Positions 12,601-27,600 of a DNA stretch of 64,000 nucleotides are shown piece after piece. The position numbers and the translations under genes were made by a program. The DNA is from Tretioscincus oriximinensis (lineage: Eukaryota > Chordata > Lepidosauria > Squamata > Gymnophthalmidae): contig JAJVDF010000164.1 of NCBI GenBank assembly GCA_022410635.1, forward strand, positions 600,860-664,859, written 5' to 3'. The notes below the pieces were generated by a model that was given only the letters and a program-made list of their open reading frames with translations, made no database searches and was not told where the DNA came from. Numbering within the stretch: position 1 is the first letter of the stretch; each line of letters starts with the position of its first letter.

Positions 12601-15600
12601 AGGCTAATCTAGGCAAATCTAGGCATGGACAGAAGCAGGTAGCAGTGGCATATGATAGCAAGTTAGAATGGACTGACTGGGTAAGTGGTGGCAAACAGCA
12701 GCCCAGAGAAGAAAGGTGGGCAGTTCATTAAGTGTTAGATTTCAAAGAAATAATCATGTTAATCTGGGTCCAGAAAATCTAGTAAGGAGGCCTCATAGCA
12801 TAAGAACATAAGAAGAGCCCTCATGAATCAGGCCAAAGCTCATCTATTCCAGCATTCTGTCTCACATAGTGTCCCACCAACTGCACTAGGGCAGTCTTAG
12901 GCAGACATCTGTTATCGACTCCCTTCAAATGGTAGTTCAGGCATCCATCCTAATAGCTATTGATATACTTGGCTTCCATGAATTCATCTAACCCTATCCA
13001 GGTTACTTGCACTGCCATGTTTCTGCAATCTACCATCCCTAAGCACTTTAGAGACTAGCAAGGAAAAGGTAGGTGGCAGGAGCTTTCATAGGCAAGTCTA
13101 TTCCTTCACATGCACGAATGCACACAATTCATACATTTCTGTGGTGGGTTGAAACCATCTTCCATGGCATATAACTTAAGGAACTGTTCAAGGACACTGT
13201 CACTGGTCAGGACAACATTTCACAGAATCATCCCCATTATCTAAATGATGAGCTGCTTGTCAAGTTGGCTTGTCAGTTCATGAAGGACCAGAAATCCATT
13301 CTAGCAACAATATTGGAAACCAGCCCTATCAAAATTGGCTTCTGTTCATTACAACTCACTTGGGGTACTGCTGCACTATTGTCTGTTGCATCCACACAAC
13401 TACTAATCCTTCTCCTTCAGTGACCAAAGCCCACAAAGGACCAAGAGAAACTGTTTTTTTTTAATCCCCTGGAATTTACCATTGCATTAACTTAGTAGTG
13501 AAAGTGTCCTTTGACTTCTGGATACAACCTTATTATCCCTGCTAAGTCTCTACATGTGTATGAATATGGACCTTTAGGTGGACTAAAATTTCTGTGGATT
13601 TATGAATAGATAAACCTCCCTATCACTCCCTGACAGCAATAATGATTAAGCAGAAATATGTTGGTAAGACTGAAAGAAGTAGAAAAAGAGAGGGAGGGGG
13701 GAAAGTACAAGATGGGTAAATGGAAACGAAAGAACTACTGGAAGACATGTAAGAAAGAGACCACACAAAGTGTCCACGGAGTCACCAGGGGTCAGTGGTT
13801 TCTAGCAAGTAAAAATGCTTCACCATTACTGTATTTTACCATACTTTTAGAAAATGGATCTATATGCGAAAGCAATGATAAATTTGACATATTAATTTAT
13901 CCCTAAAGGGTACCAGTTTCCTATAGACTAAAATGTGTAATCTTGAAATGCTTGGTTAGATAGGATGGAAGCAACTAAAAAAGAAAAAGTTTGTTGATAC
14001 CAGTGTTCCCAACCCATCTCCATATTAAGTTAAATGTCTTTGGAAAAGTATTTTCTGACATTAATGGGGATTTGAGGGTGAAGTATATGGATGCTACGAT
14101 CTCTAAGGCATTTTTGAGCTGCTTTTGAATATACATTTTTCACCCAGTTTGGATACAGCCAAAGTCACAGCTTTGTTCCCTGCACCCTACAGGGTGCTCT
14201 GCTAAATGATAAGGCAGTTTATCACAAAGTATCTTCAAGGACAATAACTGCCTTATTCATTTACTTATAACAGAATTTATCGGCAAGCAATTTTTGAAAA
14301 AAAGAATGTTCAGAGCAATAAATCTTGAAATCCAAGGTTGCAATAATTTTACGTTATATTTATTTAGGCACGAATGGCTCAGTCGCTAAAGAATCCATCT
14401 CTCATCTGGGAGATTGGGTTTCGAAGCCCTGTGTCGGATGTGGAGAGGGGTGAGCACCTTCCACTAGCCTGTAGCTCTAGCCAACTCAACTATTCAAAAG
14501 CATGAATTGCAAGAAATTGCAACTGACTACAAGTAGATACATGTGAACCACCACAGCCTGGTGGGGAAGATAGAATGTCAGCCTTTGGGTAAAAATACCC
14601 TTGTAAGCTGCTTTGAATCCCTTTGAAAGGTGAGAAAAGCAGGGTATAAGAACCCAGTTCTTCTTCTTCTTTTTCTTCATTTATTTATTTACATTTTTAT
14701 ACCACCCTATACCCGAAGATCTCAGGGTGGTTAACAGTAAAAACACAGCATATTAAAAACAACCCCATCTAAAAATTGGGGGAGGGACAGCAGTTTTCTC
14801 AGCCAAAGTCCAGATCAAAGAGGTCTCATTTATTGGTCAATGATTAGGATGCAGTGTATTAAATATTACTATAATCTAATATAAAATTAATTTTATACAA
14901 ATGTTTTGGAACAGTCATTCAGTCCTTGTTTACAGGTTTGCAAATTTGGATTTGGTCAGTGTTTGGATATATGATTCCCTGAGAACTACACATGACCACA
15001 GATCCATGGCAGCAAAAAGACAAATAAGAAGTATAAACATCTTAAAGGAAATACCACTTTTTAAACACCTAAATGAGATTACTTGAGGATAACTTGAGTT
15101 GTTTGCTTAGGTATTTAAAATATTCATGAATAATCTATTCCCTAGCACTTGTTAAACACTTCCTATAGCTCAGCCATTGAAGTCAGAACAACATACAAAA
15201 AAGCTGTTTATTATTCAGGTAGTCAAAGTAGCATCAAATATTTTTATGACTTAACAACCTGAGTTACATGATGTTTTATTTTGTTTGTTCTGTTTTAAGT
15301 TACATCAAATAAAGACATCTATTATCTAAAACACTTGAACTTATTATCTCTCACTAAATTTGAAGCCTTGACACATACTGAAATCACCATTTCTATAGGC
15401 TTCTCTTTGCAGCATATTGTGTGTGAAATAGTAAATAATCCAGGGAATTATGGCACTTAGAAATACAGAGAGCAGTACTTTAAAAAAGTCACTGTAACTT
15501 TGTTTACTGAGCTATATGTTTCAGTGAATTCAGTAAAGCTTATGTTTCAAAATACCTTTCATGAACCTGACAAGGAAGTTCAATGGAAGAGCTAATGCAG

Positions 15601-18600
15601 ATAATAATGTGGGGCTTATCTGACATTGTCATTCACATATATTCCAAATACTGTGGGTTCCGATTGATCAGTACCACTAGTTATGTGCCAAAAAGTGACT
15701 GTTGCATCACAGAATTTAAACTCAACTAATTGTTTTGGTCGGCATGTTTCTGAATTTTTTTCTGTATTTCTTTTGCAGAGGTTGCCAGCCAAGTTAAATA
15801 TCAGGTTAGTTTTACCTTGTCTATTATTTATTCTAAATACGGTAAAAATAAATAGGAAAAAATCCTCCTAAATTATAAAATAATTAACATTAAAAACATC
15901 CAAGTCTAACAGTTGTCGATATGTAATCCTCTGTCTCTGTATACATTATATGTGCGTCTGTATCTGTCTGTCTGCCTGTCTCTCTCTCTCTAATTATTTA
16001 TATCTTAAAATAATTAAATATTTAAGAATTACATTTTTTGCTTTCTATACTACTTTATAAACCAGTGATGACTGTAAATTACATCTGCAGTGCAAAGTAA
16101 AACGTATGAGGCTCCATGTGGGAAGACCTTTTTGAACTCTCTAAATGTTGCTTTTTGTTAAATCCTGTGCCTTGTATGAAGATAATCTCAAATCCATTTC
16201 TAGCATCTCCAAAAGGTATGGATTCGTATCACCTGAGATAGGCCATTCAGGATAGACCTTGTGGCAGTGAAGTCCAGAAGCATCCAGAAGCTAATTCTTT
16301 GGCACAGGCAAAAAAAAAAAAAAGAAAGGGGGGAAGTTAGCTTTCTATGTTCCTTGGCATGCTAGAATCTACTTAACTGCTGGAAACCATGACAACATAT
16401 CTACACAGTTTCCCTGGCCACATCATGGAATGGTTTGCCAATGGCTTGGAATTGTATCTGAGACTTTTGCATGCAGAATACATGTTCATCCAGGGAGTTA
16501 CATCTTCTCAACTGTTGCATAGTTTATTTTGGAAAACTGCAGGAAGTGAGAAATGTCAAGCAAGGCTTTCCAATTGAGCATTTATTGATCCTTTTAGGAA
16601 GGAATGTGCCGTGAATTTGTGCCATTCTTCTACAATGGAAACTTATACTGCAATCGAGACATTGATCCTGTCTATGGCCCCGACGGCAAGCCACATACAA
16701 ACAAGTGTGTCATGTGCCGAGAAATTTTGTGAGTATTATGCACTACTAATTACTTTAGAAATGTTAACGGATAAGAACTGCTGCACTNATTGTTTCCCTT
16801 GCATCTTCTGCTACACCCCATATTCCTAGTTTCATTTTTATGGCAGAAAACCTTGAATGAAGTGCACTTCAACCTAAATCCCAGAACAGAGTAGTCCCAG
16901 CCTTTGTGTTAGCCCCAAGCTGTCAGGAATGATACCCAATATGAAATTAGGAATCCAGCAGCGTTTCATTTGAAATCGACTGAGTGCANACAATGTTTTT
17001 CTACTTCATTCGTAGTGCAACCAGGACGTCTTGGGCACAGGTGCTAAGCGCTTTTCAGTGGTCAGCCCACAATAAATGCTGTTTTTCCCAAAATAAACTA
17101 TTGCTCAGATATTAAGGCATCATTCCAGAGAACCCCCGTACTCTTGCGTGTGCATAAATTAGACGCAAGATGTTAAAACNATTGAGTATGCAGCAGTTGT
17201 TTCTATTGGCTGTTGCGAGTAAAAAAAAAAATCTTGGAGTGCACTGAGTCTAGATCAATGAGTGGTGTTACGGGACTGGGGCATTGGTCATGGAATATAC
17301 GTGTTTGGTGTGCATGGACACGCAATTGCTATATTTTAGGATGTCGTTGTTATGGCAGTAGAAAGACTATAGCTAATGTTAAAATGTAGTTGAGTTCACA
17401 GGAATATTGTGTATTGTTGTCAAAGAAAAGGGATTACAATTTTTAGGGATCCTTTGTCATATGGATTCTAGCCCAGCTACATATGTCTTCATAAATATTC
17501 ATTAACATAGGATTAAAGATAACAGGGGAAGGACACTAGAAACATTCATATCACACTACTTAATGTGGTGGCAAGTTGTCCTCAATTACAATAACAAAGA
17601 AGCCAGAGAATCTATGTTTTCTAGCTGCAATTTTGTAAAATTGACTCATGGGCCACTTCCTGTGTATGACGACTAAGAACAAAGTACCAAGGAGAGAGAT
17701 CTCTTTCAGTGGCAATGATATGACCCTTTGAAGCTGGTTTCACACCTCCAAAGTCATCTGTTGAATGGTTGGGCCAGCCTCTATTGTGCACTGAACCTTG
17801 GTAGCACTTCTGCCTATTTGGATGCAGTGAAAAGTTTACTCTAGTTGGATCCCACTGAAGCAAACTATATAAAGTAATGGTTAGTATCTTTTTGTTTTTT
17901 TGTGTGTTTTCACTATATGCATAACTGTTCCAAGAAAAGGACTTATGGGGCAAAAATATTTTCAAGAGGAATTTTCATGTAATATTACACCAGCTCCATT
18001 CACTTATTTTGTTTATTTGTTTTCATTTTTATGAAACAGAAAAAACAGAAGGATAGATGTTGATAATGACAATAGAGGCTGGTCTACAAGCTCAAATTCT
18101 GAACAGGTGAGGAAGTACTATACTGTCACATGTTATAAGTAACAGTAAACTCCTCTGTATATCTCTTGAATTCAGCAAGACTCATTTCTGAATAAGTGAA
18201 AATCAAGAAACGTTTTATTTCACTGTCTTTTTCTACTGCAGAATATAATTACTTTGGGAACAAAGGGGACGGAATTTGAACTGAATCTCATATCTTCCCC
18301 CCAACTAGATTTTCTGGCCCCATTGGAACTAGGAAAAAGGATTATTTGAGGGAAGTGTCAGCTCCTCTGGAGCGGATNAAGTAGAGTTGGAACCTCTCCC
18401 TTGCCAATAGCCAGTTGGGAGAGTTCCCAAAGGGTGTGTATGAAGGAGTGGGTGCTATATTTGAATCTTTTTGCTTTTCATACATCCTTTGTTCCTTTTT
18501 TAGTACACACGTTCTAAGCTTCCCTGCAATGCAGGGCATGTTGCCCTCCCTGTAATTCTCCCTGCTCCCAAAGGCTCCGATAGTAGCTTTCGTGGTCTGG

Positions 18601-21600
18601 TGCCATGAGAACTATTCAAAAAGCTTATCAGATCCATGTTTTAACTGCATGGAAACAGGAAAAAAATAGAAAAAGTGGACTGAGATCAGAGAAAATCCAA
18701 ATTATTTTATCTGGTTCTGCTGTGGGAATCTCCAGAAAATCCCTTTTCCTGTGGAGTCAATACTGACAGTGCCCATGTTTAGTCCTGTTTTATTACCTTG
18801 TCGGGATGGGGCCTAGGTGTCATGTTTGTTAAATCTGAAACAGATCTAGGTTTTCAGCTTCTTCTNAGCATTCCTGCTGTTGAGTTGCTTATCATTTTCT
18901 TCAGCATCTTACTTAAGAAAACTGCAGGTGAAACCCCATTATAAAAAAACTTGATATAACAAAATTTGTTCTATAACAAAAAAATTGAAGGTCCCAACAG
19001 AACACCCCTAAGAGTATGTCCAGCAAAGGAGCTAGCAGCACTTTCAAGCAGCAGAACTTGAATACATTCACAAGTTCCAGGCCATCAGCAAAGGATTTAA
19101 CAGAGACAATGGTTTCCTTGCCAACTATACATTTTTATGACACCTGTTAAGTATTTGATTGATTCTCTACCAGACATTGCCCCTTGTTGCCCCAGGGACT
19201 TTTTCACATAAGAGGATTAGTTCCTGCTATTTACCTGTTTTTTTAAGGAGATTAGTTCCTGCTATTTACCTGCAATTCAACACCTCCCTACAGTTGCATA
19301 TGCTTTGTCTTCTCCCATACACATTTCCNTATAAATACCTGACCCTGACATTAGTCCCTCAGCATCTGAAGAAGTAGACCTGTCTACGAAAGCTTATGCC
19401 AACCACTTTTCTTAAGTTAGTCTCAAAGTGCTGCTAGCTCCTTTGCTGGACTTTCTGCTAGACTAACACAGCTATTTCTCTGAAATTGACCCCTAAGAGT
19501 ACTGTTGGTTACAATGGATTTCGATATAACAAAATTTCATTAGAACATATCCACAAAGACCCCTTGGAATTCATTATAATGCGATTTCACCTGTATTAGC
19601 AGTGTAAGGGGGGAGGGGCACCATTTGCTTTCTCATGTACCTCTGCATGAGATCTGGATCTTGTCCAGGGATAAATGATCTCGGACTCTGCTCAAGATTC
19701 TTATGCTACTTCCAACTCTGGTTCAGCTTGAGCTGTATAAGCGTTGATATTGGATCCATTTTTTTTACTGAAGACAAGGGAGGCACTAGTGTTCAGGAAT
19801 GCTACTTCTACCACATACTTAGTGGCAACAACCCTTTCTGGACAGAAATAACTTGATTACAGTGATTCATGCTGTGGTAAGCTCTGAACTAATCTGCATT
19901 GCATAGATTTCTGGACTGAATGCTCTATTTGCCAATTTACCATTAGGGTTTAATTCAAACCTCTAATACTGACAAAATTCCTGCATATAGTGAAGGCATG
20001 CATATGCTTTTACTCATTCCTTCAGCCAGAAAAAAATCTTATAATGTTTTTAATTGTTCACCGTTAACATGCCTTGAGATCTTAGGTTAAAAGGATGACA
20101 TACAAATGCAATAAAACAAAAAGAAGTTGCATTTTGATTTCAGAGAAGGATCAGTGGTCTGCCCATGAGTTTGTCTCTTCCTCAAACTGTGGCCTTGTGC
20201 NCATGAGAGATTAATGCCTAGATAGGAGCACCATTTAGGCAACCCAGGCACATGTGCGCATAGGTTGTCAGCGATCAGCTCACTACAACCCTCCATAATT
20301 CCACGACTTTTGAGACCATATATATTCCAGATTTTGTGGCGTAGCACCACAAATCCACTCCCCAAAATCACTGTTTGCTGTCGGGGTGAGATCTTGGCTG
20401 AAGTCACATGAGATCATGCTCCCNGNAGCAAATCAGGGAGGTGTTGTATCGGAGCTGCACCACTATGATGATAGCTGCCTTGCAAGAACCTAGGTAGGTG
20501 TGTCCTGTGGGAACGATGGCTTACATCCGGGATATCCTATACTCATGGCCGGAGACTGACAACCTCATTAGGGCAGGGACAAAACCACCTCCACTGTTTG
20601 TATAACTCCATGTATGTTAATTAAAGCTAATAGGAATAATAACACATGACAGATTTAGCCAGAGCAAGATGCACAACTGTGTATAAGCCACCCTAATTGT
20701 ATCTTGTTTATCTTAAATGCATTTCTCACACAAAGGGCCTGTTTGCACTTGCTGTTGTTTTGTACCAGCTGCACAGCAGGAAGCTCATGGTCTCAATTAT
20801 CAGTAGGCACACCTCTGTCTTCCAGATTACTAGTGGTACTATTTCCACAGCATACCAGAAATGTGTCCTCAGGGTGTTCTAAGTCTAGGAACTTAGTTCT
20901 CTGCCGAAAGAGTCTTCGGAGATTCTTGATATGCAGATGACTGACTCAAGTGCAATTTTGTTGAAAGCAGTTGACAAAAGAAGTATATATTTTTTTTAAA
21001 ATCACATTTATAGAATAAGGAAATGTTCCTTTTTTTCAACTTCCATTATCTTTCGACTAACTAGAAAAAAAGTTGGTAGCATNAGTTTTCATAGATGACA
21101 TTTCATGTAACAGATTCCTAAAATACATTACGGAGGCCTGAGCAAACAGGGCCCTAATATACTTCTTCAAATGCAAGAATAAAGAAGTTACTCAGCAGTC
21201 TGAAAAGAAATTCCCTACAAAACAGTGTCCAATCAATGAAGCCCTTCTAGAAGAATATTACATTGATATTGGTGAGGTTTGCCTGGAAGAAATAAAATTT
21301 AAAGTTTGAATGGGGAAAAGATAGCATCCTTTCAAGAGTGGAAGAGGACAAACTTTAAAAGGGCATTTTTGAAGAACATCTGGGTGAATGTAAATTAAAT
21401 TGCTGCTCTTGGCACTTTCCTGAATTTGTCCTGTCTGAGCAATATTGTCTGATTCATATCAGACTCTGTTATTGGTAGGCAAACAGAAATATTAACCTTC
21501 TTTCTATATTGTAGGATGAAGACTGCAGTGAATTTTGGCCTCTTTTCAGGAATTCAGGGTATTCCTGCACCAGAGAACTCAATCCAATTCGTGATGCTTC

Positions 21601-24600
21601 TGGCAGACAACATAACAATAAATGCATGATGTGTCTCCAGAAGTAGTGAGTAGGCCAGAGGGCTTTTCATTTTTTATTCATTAAAGTTCTTTACCTGACA
21701 TTAAGTAAGACTAAGTATTTTTTTCCTTCAGCAAAAATGGAGGTAAGATGAATTCTCTTCAAACAAGTCCACCACGATATGGAAACAATGAGGTGAGATC
21801 ATATTTTATTCACATTCTTACCTGGATGTTAACATTCTGCAGCATTTGCCCATAGTGAAAGTCTAGATCAAAACAGGTCAGTAATCTCAGACCAAGATCC
21901 AGCATTACTTAATTACATGTTGTAGATTTTGAAGAAATAGCTGCATTTGTCTTAATCCAGAATATTTTGTAGTCAGAATATTCTTGTAGCACCTTAGAGA
22001 CTAACAAGAAAAACGTAGGCAGAGTGAGCTTTCGTAGACAGCATTCGAAAAGTAGGTAAAAGCTCACGTTGTCTACAGTGGGGTGAGAAACGAGTGCTGA
22101 TCTCTGTCTGGTACATAGCTCTGCACATATGCACAGACCTCATTTTCAGACTCTGTACATGTGNACTGCCAATCAGCAAAATGATGGTAACATCAGGCAG
22201 CAGACAGACTGGTAAGTCCTGCCTTTTGCTACAGGGTGGGGGGGAAGAACTCTCAGAACACTCCAACAGTCTTTTATNTGATGTAGATTTACCTGATGCT
22301 AACATTGCTGCTTTATTGCACCACTATAATATGATTGCTATTGAACTGTGGAACAGTGCCACCATAACAGTACTCCTGTGATGTTACCATTCCTCTAAAA
22401 ATATCTTATCTGTTATACCAAAGAGTTGCCAGTATAGATCTATACAATGGAAACTTTCAGAATGGCAGATAAGTATGAACAAAGGTTTCATTACATATGT
22501 TCCAATTGCCCCTTTTCAACAAACCTTAACTAATCCTAATTCAGACTGTTTTAAAGGTTTCTAAGCATGAGTTTGAATTTACTTTGGAATGTGTATTTCC
22601 ACCACATCCCCTTTACATTGAAAGGTGCGGGATGAGAAAGGGGCTACTGTAAATTTCAGCTCTGTCCCCCCTTTAGCAATGGTTTCTCCTATTTCCACCA
22701 ACTCACAATTCCCTACTTTAGCAATACCTCTCACTGGAACAGTGAGATTTTGAATTACTTAAGGAGCATGGGACTAGGGCCTATGTGGTGGTACTGTTAT
22801 ACAGGATTATCTCAATAATGTGCACTCTTGTGAAGGAACCATAATCTACTGTTGGATACTGCCATAGTAACAGCACTGAAACTATATTGTAACATCATGC
22901 ATGTTAGAAATTTGGATACATCACTAGAGCTGCTACTGAATTTTGCCTAAGGCAAAGCTACAAGGGTATGTGGGTGTTCTGTTAAGGTAAAGCGTCTAGG
23001 AGTGTCATCAGAGTTTAACAAGACTAATGAAATTTCTCAGAGCATTTTCTGCACATCCATAGAGATGAATCAATGTTCTAGCAATATTCCCAATAAATAC
23101 CAACTTATGCATTTCTATCCAGCAATATAATTAAATATTTTTAAAAGGTGAAAATTAAATTTCTACTGCTATTCATTCTTTTGTCAACTGGGGAGGAAGC
23201 ATCATTCACTGATGCTAAAAATTTTAAAAAGCTTTTTGGCTGCATGCAAGGATCAGATTTGAAAGTGGGCTGTGGAGTCATAAATGAAAAGTAAAGGGAT
23301 AAATCTCCTTGGGTGCTGTGGTATTTAGAACAAGATTTCCCAAGATTTGTCGTGAAGCAAGCGAGGATGAAAGTGTAATACACTTGTCTTGAGTTTTGAA
23401 GAAAGAACTGTGTATGTTGTGACCTGACTCACAAATCTCTTTCCCAAGCAATTAAGGGTGCGAATTTGAAGAGAAAAAAGATTGTAAAACTTGCAAAATA
23501 CATCTTCAAGAGTCAACATGACCATTGTTGATCATCTGCAATCCAAGCCACATTGCTGACACTATTTACCAATGACTATAGCTACATTACAACTATTATG
23601 TTTTCATACTATTACAAAATATTGGGACTGAGATGTATTCTCAGAATTGTTTTTGATGCTACCATCTGTCTAGTGTTGCTTCTGGAATTTGGGAAGGTGT
23701 TGACATATTTTAACCTGTTGGGAAAAGTGGGGGAGAAAACCATGCCGTAGGAATAAATTGTATGCTTTGAATGTGATTGCCAAAAAAAGATAATTAGGCT
23801 TACCTCAGAAGGAAACACCTAGCACGTGTTCCTAAAACAAAAGCATGCAAGAATCTTCTAAAAAAGAATCCTTACAGATACAAGAGAGAAAGCCTTCCCA
23901 ATACAATGTACAAGAAAAAAAATATTAGATGAATGTTCTCAAGAACATCCAAGAATTTGTCCAATAAAGCAAATTATGTTATTTCCATCCAGAGGAATGA
24001 TCCTTGCTATACATATCGGTCGCAAGTGGGACCTAATGGAGAACTCACTTGTACCCGTGAGAATGACCCTGTGAGGGATGCTAATGGGCAAACGCATAGC
24101 AACACGTGCATCATGTGTGCAGAACGATTGTAAGTACCAAAAATGTTTGGTTATGAATCTGTTAAGAAGTCATTTCAAGAAGTCATTTATTGATTGATTT
24201 GGAAATGCATTGTTATTTATGAATGCCAAATCATGGTCATACAGAGTCTTTGTCCTGATTCCTATTTCTCAGGTCCTTTCTGCACTGGGATTTATTCTGC
24301 ACCAGAAAATAGCCTCAAGGGTTTGTGTGCATTACATTATAGCTGTTGGTAAGCTAGAAAGAAGACACTAGCCAATTATATTTGATCACCTGAATGACTG
24401 ACAGTTAACTCCATGTTTCCATCTTTGTATGGGTAATTTGTGAATTAACCAACAAAGGGACACTAATGATAAATAATCCTATGAAATCATGTGCCCACTG
24501 TGGAAGTAAACATCTGATTGCATTTTCATAACCTTTCCCTCTCAAATCATCCAGAGGTGGAATGAGTGGCAAAGGGATCTGGTAGAAAATTATCCAATAA

Positions 24601-27600
24601 CATTTGGGCGGAGGGTCTTCTATACTTTTTGACAACATGCAAACAAGTGACTGATGGAAGAGTGGGTCATATGCAAAGAAAATGTCGTTTATGAGGAGCT
24701 GACAAAATGGCAAAACACAGAATATATTGTCAAGGTATGAATAAGGCTAANGAAAAGAAGCAAATCAATGACCCATATAATTGGAAAATTCCAGAATAAA
24801 CAAGTGCTGAATGGAAGCATCCTATGTCAGCTGCCTGGCTTAGAAGGCATCTCTGTGCAGATTTTTCTAGTGTTCCGGCAAATTGCTCTAGCTACTGCAT
24901 TCAGAATTCTGGGAAACTAGAAAAATACACTTCATACAGCGAAGTTATTATTTTTTAGATTATTGTTATTGTTTTGCTCTTTTTAAAATGTATATTAGCC
25001 CTTCCTTCATTCCAGTGTGTTTTCTTATTCTACTGAATGCTCAGATTGTTGTTGTCATTTAAAAAAAAACCCTTCAAAGACAGAAATCTCAGTGTTCATC
25101 TTATGTTGCTCATATTTTTCTACTTTTCTTGCATTCCAGTAAAAAAGAAGCTCAAGAAGGAAGAATCAGTGGTGGTCATGGAGGAGGATATGGTACCAGT
25201 GCACAAAGTCCAAATGCAAATGGAAGCAGAATTGCCCAGTGGAATCCAAACCCAGGGAATGGAAATGAGGTGAGCTGCTCAGATTACAGAAGCTGTTATT
25301 GGGCAGCTTTTCCCCCTGTCATAAATAAAATAATTTTGCTGACCCAATTTAGGTAGTCTGGCATAGACTAGTTCTAACATGGACCCTATACATAAAAAAC
25401 TAGTACCAACTAAGTCTTGTCTGCTGGCTTTGAAAGACCCAGTCCTCAAAGCCAATGCCCAGACTATGATGGCCGAGGAAAACGTCTTTGACTTTGACTT
25501 CTTGTGCCACCGTATGACATTTGCATAANTCTACAGTGTGGAATTTAGTTGTTATTATTGCGAGTTGCTGCAGAACTGGGGCAGGATGCCCATCCATCTA
25601 ATACAGGTGATTGCCTTTGCCTAGATAAAGTGCTTTACTGTTAGTGATCTGGGGATAATGTGGTAGTTGAGAGATCCTAAAAATAAATAACAGGGTGACA
25701 AACTAGATATGTTGAAAGCTACAAAAACCTTGTCTTCTTTCCTTTATTTTCTTCNGATTGTTCTAGCCATTAGTGAACTATTTACACTTGTGATTTAGGC
25801 TTTCTTTCCATACACCTAGCTCATTCCAGATTACCGGTAGTAATTCTAAATTTGCTTGATCTAGAAGAGCTGTAGCAAGCAATGTTTGCATTTAATGCAT
25901 TAACTGGCATAACAACCATATCAATGGGAGAATGTACAATCCCCATTCTATGTATCCCATGTAATTATGCTTACCCAGATCCACTCTACAATACATTCAA
26001 AGGTATGAAAATCCTGTACCCAATTAATGTAGTCCATCACTTGATTCTGGCGCTTTATACAGATCTGATGTGCAATACCAATCATTCTATGTAGATGGTG
26101 TGGACTAGTGNCCTACATATTCTGGATTAACAGTTAAGGGCAGAAAGGCACTAAACTGGTAGATTTAAAGCACAAAAGCATTTACTGTTCTGGACTTTCA
26201 TGCTAACAGTATGTTTGTAATTCATTTATTTTTATTTACATTTCTATCCTACACTGAAAAGTCTCAAAGCAAATCATAATAAGGCCCTTTTCCTAAAGGC
26301 TTGTTAGTGCATTTTAAGGCGCTCACTAATCCACATTGTCTGCAAGGGAATAGCACTAATAACAATGCACAATCATGTAGCAATGGCTCCCTAAAACTCA
26401 CTAATGAAGAGCTGATTAATTTGCCCTCCATATGCAATNACACCAGCTAATATGCATTAGCAACTGTGTGAGTGTTTGTTAGTTTTTTAGCTCTATTAGC
26501 TTTATTATGATTTACCAATATACATGCAAATATACATCCGTTTAGAACTTACCCTATTCCTCTTACTAATACATATTCTCTCTAAGTTTCCCCCTCCCAC
26601 ATACAGAGCCACTGTGTGTTTACATACAGGATAGATCTTGATGGTGAAGGAGAAATGACCTTAGGATCCAAAGTGTGGTTTCAGAGTCTTCTCTAAGGAC
26701 AGCTTCTGAGTTTAGCAGTGGACATCAACATTTCAACAATCAGTCAGCTCCAAGTTTAGTTACAACTTCTGCTGAGGCAAATGCTGACACTTGCAGCTAA
26801 ATACAAAGGCAGGACTAATGTGAACCAGATGCACACGTGGTTACTGTCAATGTCATGCATTTGTGTGGCTGGAGCTAATGTATATCAATGCTCAGTGCTT
26901 TAAGGTAGATACATGCAAAAAGGGCATACAACAGCATAAGGCCATAAAACTAGATAAAATGAATAGGTAAAGCAGCAACAGTGTCTGGCCAAAGCCCAGT
27001 CTAAAGAAGTATGTTTTCATCTGTCATCTGAAGGCATACAATGAGTGCCCATCATTCTTTAGAGGGGAGATTTTTCCATAACCTAGAGGCTACAACCAAG
27101 AAAGTCTTCCCAACATGCTCACTTCCTTAACTGCTGAAGGAGGTGACATGATCACAAGGGCATCACTGCATATCTTAGGACATGATTCGTGCAATGAGAA
27201 GGATGAGGTCAATAAAGTATAGGATGACAATGGGGTTTGAAGAGAGGTTGTCTTTTTCATCAAAGTACTAAAAATAATGCAGTTAAGCCCACATTATGCA
27301 GAATAGTCTCTGGTTAAACTATGCATACCTATAAAATAATATTTCAGGTTGGAAACATATGAAAAGGAGTTAGAATTCCATTTTCAATGTCCATTCAGAA
27401 TTTAAATTTTCCTTGGCTGTCCTGCATTTATCAGGCTGCTGAGAAGGCATCCTGCCACTTCAGGCAACACACTTACTTACCTTTCTGTGCACTCTTAAAG
27501 TCCAAATGTATTAACAATGTGATCATTTATCCCCAAACCCAACACTCTTTGAGTAAAGAATCAGTACAAACATTGACAAGAAATACATGTCAACTATACA

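Larger units (their letters stand above)
9693..15778 (+). other. Gene 1 intron 1
   Basis: About 6.1 kb without a supported coding exon. It holds a family C repeat (10726-10870), the nested A/C repeat (12744-13115), a tRNA-derived SINE (14369-14680) and a LINE tail on the minus strand (14676-14760). The remainder is AT-rich and unassigned. Confidence 0.6.

Noticed and set aside
14369..14450. Possible functional tRNA gene
   Set aside because: Box A and box B are present but the flanking arms do not pair into a cloverleaf, and the sequence continues into a SINE body and tail.
16389..16577. 62-codon frame just before gene 1 exon 3
   Set aside because: Considered as an upstream extension of exon 3, but it stops before the acceptor and has no Kazal residues.
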